From an uncultured Lachnospiraceae bacterium (GTDB lineage Bacteria; Bacillota_A; Clostridia; Lachnospirales; Lachnospiraceae), in contig CAMOFS010000083.1 in NCBI GenBank assembly GCA_946613735.1, positions 1 to 6,860 of the forward strand: 6,860 nt of DNA, given 5' to 3'. A program made the translations under genes and the position numbers. Below are positions 1 through 4,989 of the stretch, in pieces (the stretch's first letter is position 1; each line of letters begins with the position of its first letter). The notes beneath the pieces were generated by a model. That model did not search any database, was not told the origin of the DNA, and was given only the letters and a program-made list of their open reading frames with translations.

Positions 1-559
1 CGGACATGAACATCAAGGCTCCGAACTTATCGTTGGGGTTGTTCTTCCTGGTCTTGCCCTTTATGATATCACCTGTCTTGAGGTTGAACTTTCTGATCTG
101 TGAAGGCGATACATATACGTCATTCTCACCGGGCATATAGTTCTCGCAGCGGATAAAACCATAGCCGTCTGCAAGCACCTCGAGTATGCCCTCGCAATCC
201 TTCTCGTCATCATAGTGGGGAAGCTCACGCTCCTCTATCTCCTCCACCATGTTGCCGTTCTCATCCATATACTCCTTGCGCTTGGTATAGGTGCGCTTCT
301 CCTCTGAGGCAGCGGGCGCAGGCCTTAAGGATGGAGCCTTCTCAGCCTCCTTTTTGGGAGGTCTGCCACGACGCTTGGCAGGCGATTCTCCCTTAGACTC
401 CGAGGATGAAGCCGCCCCCTTTTGCTTATCTATCTCATCCTGCTTGAGCATAGCCTCAATAACATCTGCTTTTTTGGCAACAGAAAGTCCTTTCAGTCCT
501 CTTGCCTTCGCTAAGTCTTTTAATACTGCAAGACTTAAACTTTCGTACTTTTCTCGCAT
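1..559 (-). CDS. rho: Transcription termination factor Rho, N-terminal part (3' end outside window)
   Basis: Rho is the hexameric RNA-dependent ATPase/helicase that ends transcription at unstructured C-rich RNA. Only the first 186 codons are present. Residues 1-40 form the Rho N-terminal SAP-like helical domain (SLAVLKDLAKARGLKGLSV, then KKADVIEAML). Residues 41-120 are a charged low-complexity linker containing the AT-hook-like stretch KRRGRPPKK (about 62-70). From about 122 comes the cold-shock-like RNA-binding domain, with the primary-site motif DGYGFIR (131-137) and YVSPSQIRKFNLKTGD (149-164), both highly characteristic of Rho. The Walker motifs lie beyond the left edge. The start ATG is at 559-557, preceded by GGAGAG at 570-565 with a 5-nt gap. 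It has its own sigma-A promoter. The linker insert is longer than in E. coli Rho, as seen in many Clostridia and Actinobacteria. Identification is firm; the ATPase core cannot be judged here. Confidence 0.96.
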   Translation of the reverse strand, partial: MREKYESLSLAVLKDLAKARGLKGLSVAKKADVIEAMLKQDEIDKQKGAASSSESKGESPAKRRGRPPKKEAEKAPSLRPAPAASEEKRTYTKRKEYMDENGNMVEEIEERELPHYDDEKDCEGILEVLADGYGFIRCENYMPGENDVYVSPSQIRKFNLKTGDIIKGKTRKNNPNDKFGALMFMS

Positions 560-608
560 ATATTCTCTCCTATATGATTCAAATGTCACAATGGAAATCA
601 TGTCAGAA

Positions 609-635
609 ACGACAATAGATCTCTTTAGTTGTCGT
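609..635. repeat. 7-bp inverted repeat at the start of the rho transcript
   Basis: ACGACAA (609-615) and TTGTCGT (629-635) are perfect inverted repeats separated by 13 bp. They sit just downstream of the rho -10 box, around the predicted transcription start near 630. Because the start probably falls inside the first arm, this reads better as a DNA operator than as an RNA hairpin. A 7-bp repeat of this spacing can also arise by chance. Confidence 0.4.
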
Positions 636-636
636 C

Positions 637-665
637 ATTATACTATGGATTTTCATTAGTTGCAA
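637..665 (-). promoter_or_regulatory. Sigma-A promoter of rho
   Basis: On the minus strand the -35 box is TTGCAA (665-660) and the -10 box is a consensus TATAAT (642-637), with an exact 17-bp spacer. Transcription should start near 630, leaving a leader of about 70 nt before the rho ATG. The -35 box is only 1 bp from the T-tract of the terminator of the upstream operon, so rho is insulated and expressed separately. The match is 5/6 plus 6/6 with optimal spacing. Confidence 0.85.
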
Positions 666-666
666 C

Positions 667-751
667 AAAAAAAAGCTCAAAGATAAAAGTCCCTCCACCG
701 CAATACGAAAAAGCGTTTTGCTGCGTGGAGAAACTTCTTATCTTTTCGCTT
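667..751 (-). terminator. Long intrinsic terminator of the substrate-binding-protein/U32/lactonase operon
   Basis: Just after the lactonase stop codon the minus strand folds into one long hairpin. From the base up it has AAGC/GCTT, a symmetrical GA/GA internal loop, AAAGATAA/TTATCTTT, a one-base bulge, AAGT/ACTT, two G-U pairs, CTCCAC/GTGGAG, then a short inner stem. The 3' arm runs straight into a run of eight T (674-667). The outer stem totals over 20 pairs, far more than termination needs. It protects the adjacent rho promoter from read-through. No comparably good U-tract exists on the plus strand. Confidence 0.9.
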
Positions 752-752
752 A

Positions 753-1805
753 TTATGAAAGCCTGTGTACCCTGATCACGTTGGGGCTGTCCACGTGAAT
801 GGGAGGATTGGCCATAAGGGCACAGTGCTTCTTGTGATCGATGGAGAAGGTGGTCATCTCATCCGTATCGTGATTAAGGACCACATAGAACTTGTCCCCA
901 GGCAGCGGCTCAAGGGACTTGGGGAAGTCACCGCTGCAGGGTGCTGACTGCTCCACAGAAAGCATCCCGGTCTCGGAATCGCATCTTACCACTACCACCT
1001 CATTGGCACCGTCCACGGAAACATACAGGTATTCACCGGTCTCATCAAACGCCATACATGAGGCTGCCGTGGTCACGTTTTTCTCCCACACCTCCAGTTC
1101 CTGGATCTTTTCAAACTCGGGCTCGTCATTTTTGATGTAATAATCGTATACCTCAACAGTATTGGCAAGCTCAGTCAGAACATACATGAACCTGCCGTCC
1201 TTGGAAAATCGGATGGATCTGGGACCGGAGTCCATGGCACAGCGGACGATGTCCTCCAGCTTCAGCTTGCCGCGCTCGTAATCGATCTTATACACCTTGA
1301 TCTGATTGAGGCCATAGTCGGCTGCACATAAGAATCTCTCATCCGGTGTCAGCTGCACACAGCTTACCTTGGGATGGTCCAGCCTGCGGTTAGTCGCGGA
1401 AAGACCAACTCCCTGATGGAAGATGCCGTCAGCGATGCCATCGATGCTGCCGTCCGGTGCAAGTCTCATCATGGTAACCCTGCCGTCATGGAAGCCGCCT
1501 ACAAAAAGGTATCTGCGCTTTGAATCCACAACACAGTAGCAGCCTCTCATACCGCCGTTCCACTCCTGATTTACCTTGGTAAGGTCTCCGTTTTTGTCTA
1601 TCTTGAAGGATGCCACTCCCTCATCGGCGATGGAATAAAGCATCTCGCCATCATGAGATACACACAGATATGACGGATTGTTGACCCTGGCCACACTGCG
1701 TTCCTTAAGCACTCCGTTTTCCGTATCTATATCATAAACATAGATTCCCACACTGTGCTCATGGGTGTATGTGCCCACATAGGCAACGTATTTTCCTTTG
1801 CTCAT
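753..1805 (-). CDS. pgl: Lactonase family beta-propeller protein (6-phosphogluconolactonase type)
   Basis: This is a 350-residue protein of the seven-bladed beta-propeller lactonase family (COG2706, E. coli YbhE/Pgl type), of usual length. Characterised members hydrolyse 6-phosphogluconolactone in the oxidative pentose phosphate pathway. It starts with YVAYVGTYT (6-14), typical of the first blade, and has no signal peptide, so it is cytoplasmic. Other family landmarks are GGMRGCY (84-90), FVGGFHDGRV (101-110), HQG (130-132), SGPRSIRFSKDGRFMYVLTEL (about 193-213) and a final blade ending TTFSID (318-323). Several usually conserved positions differ: the PHxH motif reads PKVS (145-148), PRH reads PRS (195-197), and the late PR reads PK (295-296). 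The substrate is therefore uncertain. The start overlaps the upstream stop as ATGA, with AAGGAGG 7 nt before the ATG, so translation is probably coupled. It is last in the operon. Confidence 0.85.
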   Translation of the reverse strand: MSKGKYVAYVGTYTHEHSVGIYVYDIDTENGVLKERSVARVNNPSYLCVSHDGEMLYSIADEGVASFKIDKNGDLTKVNQEWNGGMRGCYCVVDSKRRYLFVGGFHDGRVTMMRLAPDGSIDGIADGIFHQGVGLSATNRRLDHPKVSCVQLTPDERFLCAADYGLNQIKVYKIDYERGKLKLEDIVRCAMDSGPRSIRFSKDGRFMYVLTELANTVEVYDYYIKNDEPEFEKIQELEVWEKNVTTAASCMAFDETGEYLYVSVDGANEVVVVRCDSETGMLSVEQSAPCSGDFPKSLEPLPGDKFYVVLNHDTDEMTTFSIDHKKHCALMANPPIHVDSPNVIRVHRLS

Positions 1806-3148
1806 AGCGATTCCTCCTTAAGCTCGCGTCTCCTGATAATATCACCGGGACAAAGGGTCCCGTCTGTAGTAACAAATAGTCTTTCTCCTGCATGGGGGCA
1901 GCTGTCACGTGATGTGCCATCCTCGGTGGTGATGGCCAGCACTGTGACCTCTCCGGTACGAAGGGAAGGCCCGATCACCTCTATTTTTTCTCCCACGCTA
2001 AACTTATTCTTCTGGATAAAAAAGCCTCTGCCTGCATCATCCACCTCCCGGATGATCCCCAGATAGGTATAGGCCGTGATGTAGGTATTGGTGTCATATA
2101 TCTGCCCCTCTGCTGACGGGCTGCCATAGTAAAAGCCGGTGCCAAAGGGCCTGTAGGTAGTGGCTCTGATCTCATCCTCATAAAGAGGTATGTGGCTCTT
2201 GTAGGAGTCGGGATCGTCCACGCATTCATCAATGGCTGCCCGATAGGCCCTGGCCACCGTGGCCACATACAGGGCATTTTTCATCCTGCCCTCTATCTTA
2301 AAGCTATCCACTCCTGCCGATATCAGGTCGTCTATATGACCTATCATAGCCATATCCCTGGAGCTGAAAATGTAGGTGCCCCTCTCATCCTCTTCTACCG
2401 GGAAGTACTCACCGGGGCGGCTGTCCTCCATCACAGCATAATCAGGTGTCATATCCTCAGGCATCCCCTCAGACAAATGATACTTCCATCTGCAGGGATG
2501 AGTGCAGGCTCCGCGATTAGCGTCCCGTCCGGTCATGTATGAGGAAAGCAGGCACCTGCCGGAATATGATATGCACATGGAGCCATGGATAAAGCTCTCT
2601 ATCTCCATATCAGCAGGTATATGCTGCCTGAGTCCGCGTATCTCCTCTATGGAAAGCTCTCTGGCTGTCACTACCCTGGTGGCTCCCGCATCATACCAGA
2701 ACCTGGCCGCCTCGTAGTTGGTGGTATTGGCCTGGGTACTTATATGGATCGGCACGTCAGGTGCCACGCGTCGGGCCACCGAAAAAACTCCGGGATCCGA
2801 TATCAAAACGGCATCCGGCCCAATATCCGAAAGCTCCTCAAAATAATCCGGCAATCCCTCAAGATCGCCGTTGTGGGCATAGATATTAACCGTAACATAA
2901 ACTTTTTTGCCCAGGCTATGCGCGTACTCCACTGCAGTCCTCATCTCATCGGGTGAAAAATTGCCGGCCTTGGCACGAAGCCCAAAACGGGTACCTCCCA
3001 GGTACACTGCATCTGCGCCGAAATGGAAGGCCACCTTAAGGGTCTCCATATCACCGGCGGGGAGCAAAAGCTCCGGCTTTTTATTTTTATAATCTATATC
3101 ACCCCTGCCGATGTCCTCGCCAGGGGTGCGGAAAGTATCAGCACTCAT
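1802..3148 (-). CDS. trhP: U32 family protein, TrhP/YegQ-like tRNA hydroxylation factor
   Basis: The 448-residue product belongs to family U32, long annotated as collagenase-like peptidases. Its length and sequence match E. coli TrhP (YegQ), which with prephenate forms 5-hydroxyuridine at the tRNA wobble position; B. subtilis YrrN/YrrO are counterparts. The N-terminal TIM-barrel-like domain opens with PELLLPAGDMETLKVAFHFG (25-44), then DAVYLGG (46-52) and HISTQANTTN (135-144). The complete U32 signature spans residues 184-202, from ESF through GSMC to GRCLLS. Cys192, Cys199, Cys215 and Cys219 form the four-cysteine set expected to hold an iron-sulfur cluster. DSFKIEGRMK (281-290) is typical of the YegQ group, and a C-terminal U32_C barrel follows from about 350. 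The ATG lies 3 nt after the upstream TGA and has only a weak AAGG 11 nt away, which suggests translational coupling. The first 20 residues extend beyond the family core. Confidence 0.9.
   Translation of the reverse strand: MSADTFRTPGEDIGRGDIDYKNKKPELLLPAGDMETLKVAFHFGADAVYLGGTRFGLRAKAGNFSPDEMRTAVEYAHSLGKKVYVTVNIYAHNGDLEGLPDYFEELSDIGPDAVLISDPGVFSVARRVAPDVPIHISTQANTTNYEAARFWYDAGATRVVTARELSIEEIRGLRQHIPADMEIESFIHGSMCISYSGRCLLSSYMTGRDANRGACTHPCRWKYHLSEGMPEDMTPDYAVMEDSRPGEYFPVEEDERGTYIFSSRDMAMIGHIDDLISAGVDSFKIEGRMKNALYVATVARAYRAAIDECVDDPDSYKSHIPLYEDEIRATTYRPFGTGFYYGSPSAEGQIYDTNTYITAYTYLGIIREVDDAGRGFFIQKNKFSVGEKIEVIGPSLRTGEVTVLAITTEDGTSRDSCPHAGERLFVTTDGTLCPGDIIRRRELKEESL
1813..1819 (-). promoter_or_regulatory. 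Ribosome binding site of the lactonase, inside the end of the U32 gene
   Basis: The minus strand reads AAGGAGG here, 7 nt before the lactonase ATG at 1805. The same bases encode the terminal Lys-Glu-Glu of the U32 protein. Together with the ATGA stop/start overlap (1805-1802), this fixes the lactonase start and indicates coupled translation. Confidence 0.88.
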
Positions 3149-3151
3149 CTG

Positions 3152-4135
3152 TCACTTAACCTTATAATAAGAATCATTGCAATACTCTGATATATCATAC
3201 TCCTCTATGGCACCGATGCTGCTCAAAAAACTGATGGTATCATTGAGCGCATCAATATCCTCGGGGCTGATGGCCACCGTATAGTTATATTTGGGCAGGA
3301 TCGCCTTGACCTGATCCTCATCCAGACTCAGATATCTGGCAACCTTCTTCCAAACAGTATCGGGAACCTCATCAAAGGAATCCGCAGCCCGCTTGTACTG
3401 CTCTAAGATAACCTCGACCACCTTGGGGTTGGCAGAAGTATAGTCCTTGCGGCCAACGATGGTATTGACCCCAGCAAGCCCACAGTCTGAGCCGACACCT
3501 ATAACCTTGCCGGCACCGGAATCTACTATGCGTGTAATGCTGGGCTCCCAAAGAGCCACTGCGTCTACCTGCTCTTTTCTCAGCAGATAGGGCATATCCG
3601 AAGTGGTGGCATCCACGAGCTCCACCTGATCCAGGTCAACTCCTCCCGAGGCAAGATACTTTTGAACCAGGTTGTGGCCGGTGGAACCGATGGTGGTGGC
3701 TATCTTTTTCCCTGCCAGGTCCTCAGGTCCCTCTATGTCGGAATCGGAAGACACCAGTACTGCATAAGAATCGGCAGCCTGAGCCGAAATAGCAACTATC
3801 TCCCTCTCCTGTCCCTCATGGATGGCGGAAACCGTAGGCACATCACCCATAACGCCCAGATCGGTCTCTCCCTTTGCTATGGACTCATTCATTGGAGGAC
3901 CCGACTCGAAGTCATACCAGACGACGCTTACGCCATACTCCTCAAGGGCATCATCTATCCAGCCATTCTCCCTGGCTATAAAAAGAGGGATAAAAGCTGC
4001 AGACGGCTGTATCGCTATACTGACGACACCGGCCGTTATGCCGGACTCTCTGCTGCCGCTTTTTCCTGCACAACCGGCAAAAAGTCCCACTGCCATAGTA
4101 AATACAAGCACAAGTGAAAGCAACTTTTTTTTCAT
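3152..4135 (-). CDS. ABC transporter substrate-binding lipoprotein (SsuA/TauA/NMT1-like)
   Basis: This 327-residue lipoprotein resembles the NMT1/SsuA/TauA/ThiY group of periplasmic-type binding proteins (COG0715), which deliver sulfonates, taurine, nitrate or pyrimidine precursors to ABC importers. It has a lipoprotein signal: MKKK, a hydrophobic core (5-19), lipobox LFAGC with Cys22 as the lipidated residue, then a Ser/Gly-rich linker. Type-II fold landmarks follow: PLFIARENGWID (50-61), GETDLGVMGDVPTVSA (89-104, the usual binding-site loop), LAGKKIATTIGSTGHNLV (140-157) and VDAVALWEPSITRI (190-203). The ATG at 4135 is chosen because GGAGG lies at 4150-4146 and MKKK begins a standard signal peptide. 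An in-frame GTG 25 codons upstream would spoil that signal. No permease or ATPase gene is in the window, so the partner transporter and the ligand are unknown. It is first in the operon with the U32 and lactonase genes. Confidence 0.9.
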   Translation of the reverse strand: MKKKLLSLVLVFTMAVGLFAGCAGKSGSRESGITAGVVSIAIQPSAAFIPLFIARENGWIDDALEEYGVSVVWYDFESGPPMNESIAKGETDLGVMGDVPTVSAIHEGQEREIVAISAQAADSYAVLVSSDSDIEGPEDLAGKKIATTIGSTGHNLVQKYLASGGVDLDQVELVDATTSDMPYLLRKEQVDAVALWEPSITRIVDSGAGKVIGVGSDCGLAGVNTIVGRKDYTSANPKVVEVILEQYKRAADSFDEVPDTVWKKVARYLSLDEDQVKAILPKYNYTVAISPEDIDALNDTISFLSSIGAIEEYDISEYCNDSYYKVK

Positions 4136-4213
4136 TACCACATTTCCTCCGAGTGTAAGAAAACCCGGTGTGCCAATCCTGGGCACTTCGACTTGCCAGT
4201 ACTTGTCCACACC
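4136..4213 (-). promoter_or_regulatory. Structured 5' leader of the substrate-binding-protein operon
   Basis: About 78 nt separate the predicted transcription start (near 4213) from the ATG. Three competing stems are visible on the minus strand. GGTGTG (4213-4208) pairs with CACACC (4172-4167). GTGCC (4186-4182) pairs with GGCAC (4174-4170). CCGGGT (4168-4163) pairs with ACTCGG (4154-4149), which takes in the first two bases of the GGAGG ribosome site. The first stem shares bases with both of the others, so they are partly exclusive. I cannot match it to a riboswitch class I know, and there is no intrinsic terminator in it. Regulation of translation is possible but inferred. Confidence 0.4.
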
Positions 4214-4219
4214 AGAATA

Positions 4220-4248
4220 ATCATACTATTTAGGCCGAAAAAAAGCAA
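4220..4248 (-). promoter_or_regulatory. Sigma-A promoter of the substrate-binding-protein/U32/lactonase operon
   Basis: On the minus strand the -35 box is TTGCTT (4248-4243) and the -10 box is TATGAT (4225-4220), with a 17-bp spacer. The start is predicted near 4213. It diverges from the promoter at 4261-4289; the two -35 boxes are 12 bp apart, so polymerases or a bound regulator could interfere with each other. Confidence 0.75.
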
Positions 4249-4260
4249 ATAAAAAAATGC

Positions 4261-4289
4261 TTGCAAAAAGTTATCATATATGATAACAT
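4261..4289 (+). promoter_or_regulatory. Promoter of the HTH regulator operon
   Basis: The -35 box is TTGCAA (4261-4266) and the -10 box is TAACAT (4284-4289), with a 17-bp spacer. TGA at 4281-4283 gives an extended -10 element, which compensates for the modest hexamer. The start should be near 4295. The whole spacer is nearly filled by the palindrome at 4270-4287, which also overlaps the first four bases of the -10 box, so a bound repressor would block polymerase. Confidence 0.65.
4270..4287. promoter_or_regulatory. Perfect 18-bp palindromic operator
   Basis: GTTATCATATATGATAAC is identical to its own reverse complement over all 18 bases. A perfect palindrome of this length is very unlikely by chance in a short intergenic region. 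It lies between the -35 and -10 elements of the regulator gene's promoter and 22 bp upstream of the -35 box of the divergent operon. A dimeric HTH protein is the natural ligand, and the adjacent XRE-type product (4348-4593) is the obvious candidate for autorepression. Confidence 0.8.
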
Positions 4290-4297
4290 TCAAATCG

Positions 4298-4324
4298 TGG
4301 AACCGATGATTTGCTTCGGTTCTG
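4298..4324 (+). ncRNA. Hairpin at the 5' end of the HTH regulator mRNA
   Basis: GAACCGA (4300-4306) pairs perfectly with TCGGTTC (4316-4322) around a 9-nt loop, and two outer G-U pairs extend it to nine. It starts almost at the predicted transcription start and ends 12 nt before the AAGG ribosome site (4337-4340), so it does not mask it. It may stabilise the 5' end of the mRNA. It has no U-tract and is not a terminator. Confidence 0.4.
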
Positions 4325-4347
4325 ACTAATAGTTTTAAGGTGTGTGT

Positions 4348-4593
4348 ATGAACAAGAGGTATCCGGGTGATGAGATTCCACCCTCTGCCGAAAAGCTTCG
4401 GGCCAGTGTGGCAGCCGAGGTGAAGGCAGCCAGGCGACAGTCTCATCTGACACAGGAAAAGCTGGCCGAGATCTGCGGCACGAAAAAGTCTAATATTTCC
4501 CGGATGGAGAGCGGACGATACAATCCCAGCCTGGATTTTCTGGTAAAGGTTGCACAGTCCTTAGAAAAAGAACTTACGATACACATTTCATAG
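4348..4593 (+). CDS. XRE-family helix-turn-helix regulator, HigA antitoxin-like
   Basis: This 81-residue DNA-binding protein consists mostly of one Cro/C1-type (XRE) HTH domain, about residues 23-77. Its core reads LTQEKLAEICGTKKSNISRM (34-53), with the turn around ICGTKKS and a recognition helix from KKSNISRME, followed by SGRYNPSLDFLVKVAQSL. The ESG(R/N)YNPSL string and the short beta-like tail ELTIHIS are common in HigA-type antitoxins of type II toxin-antitoxin systems. Residues 1-22 are an acidic, partly helical lead. The ATG at 4348 is preferred over the in-frame GTG at 4342 because AAGG (4337-4340) is 7 nt upstream of it. It is first in a two-gene operon and probably binds the palindrome in its own promoter. 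No RelE/HigB-like toxin is encoded next to it, so it could equally be a stand-alone autoregulated repressor. The HTH call is firm; the antitoxin role is speculative. Confidence 0.88.
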   Translation: MNKRYPGDEIPPSAEKLRASVAAEVKAARRQSHLTQEKLAEICGTKKSNISRMESGRYNPSLDFLVKVAQSLEKELTIHIS

Positions 4594-4601
4594 GAGAGAG
4601 T

Positions 4602-4617
4602 TGCAGGGCTTCCTGCA
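4602..4617 (+). other. Short hairpin between the HTH gene and the next gene
   Basis: TGCAGG (4602-4607) pairs with CCTGCA (4612-4617) around the tetraloop GCTT, within the 38-nt gap between the two genes. It ends 4 nt before the AAGGGG ribosome site (4622-4627). There is no T-run, so it is not a terminator. It could tune expression of the second gene or mark an mRNA processing point. Confidence 0.45.
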
Positions 4618-4631
4618 GAACAAGGGGAAAA

Positions 4632-4919
4632 ATGAAGAAAAAGCTTAGTTTTGACAAGACTGCTTACAACAAGAATATTGTGCTGTGCGAGAGCAGCAAT
4701 ACCAGAGCTGTAAAGCTCACATCACAGATACTTATAGATCATTCCATTTCATTTTCAAAGGCATATCGGCACATACCCATCTTCCGCCGCGACAAGTACC
4801 GCGGAGCATCTGAGATATGTGTGATCTCCATTAACAGGAATGAATATTCAAAGGCCAGAGAGGCCATTCGGGAGCTTCCGGATAATTATCTCTCCCGGTT
4901 AGTTGTTAACGCCATTTAG
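4632..4919 (+). CDS. Uncharacterised 95-residue basic protein, possibly DUF2007-like
   Basis: I do not recognise this protein with confidence. It is small and basic, rich in Lys and Arg, with no signal peptide or membrane segment, so it is probably cytoplasmic. By eye the pattern is strand (15-19, NIVLC), helix (22-37), strand (39-43), a basic loop HIPIFRRDKYRG (47-58), strand (61-67, EICVISI) and helix (69-81, NEYSKAREAIREL). This resembles the small alpha/beta putative signal-transducing domain DUF2007, but the similarity is weak and inferred. The start is well supported by AAGGGG 4 nt upstream of the ATG at 4632. It follows the HTH gene by 38 nt on the same strand and ends before the hairpin at 4947, so the two are almost certainly co-transcribed. 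Pairing with a HigA-like regulator makes a toxin or co-regulator role conceivable, but no toxin motif is visible. Confidence 0.75.
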   Translation: MKKKLSFDKTAYNKNIVLCESSNTRAVKLTSQILIDHSISFSKAYRHIPIFRRDKYRGASEICVISINRNEYSKAREAIRELPDNYLSRLVVNAI

Positions 4920-4946
4920 CCTTAGTTTTGGTGTGCATATTGCTTA

Positions 4947-4986
4947 GTGCCCGACGAGACTCCTACTCCTCGCCGGGTGCTTTGCG
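4947..4986 (+). terminator. Terminator of the HTH/unknown-protein operon
   Basis: GTGCCCGACGAG (4947-4958) pairs with CTCGCCGGGTGC (4969-4980) around a 10-nt loop, with two G-U pairs and one A-C mismatch. The tail TTTGCGTTTC is only moderately U-rich, so termination may be partial. It lies in the 70-bp gap between convergent genes. Read on the minus strand it is followed by TAAGCAATATG, which is not a U-tract, so it does not serve the YhgE/Pip gene well. Confidence 0.7.
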
Positions 4987-4989
4987 TTT

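Noticed and set aside
291..659. Plus-strand open frame of 122 codons
   Set aside because: It lies antisense to rho and through the rho promoter. The opposite frame encodes an unmistakable Rho N-terminus.
1802..3148. Secreted collagenase-like protease as the function of the U32 protein
   Set aside because: There is no signal peptide. The four-cysteine pattern and YegQ-type motifs point to RNA modification; the peptidase name is historical.
4136..4210. In-frame 25-codon N-terminal extension of the substrate-binding protein from a GTG
   Set aside because: It has no ribosome site, starts almost at the predicted transcript start, and would bury the MKKK lipoprotein signal. The ATG at 4135 has GGAGG upstream and a normal signal peptide.
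4342..4347. Upstream GTG start for the HTH protein
   Set aside because: It adds only two residues and is 1 nt from AAGG, too close for initiation. The ATG at 4348 has proper 7-nt spacing.
4947..4980. Bidirectional terminator for the two convergent genes
   Set aside because: The minus-strand reading lacks a T-tract after the stem, so only plus-strand termination is supported.
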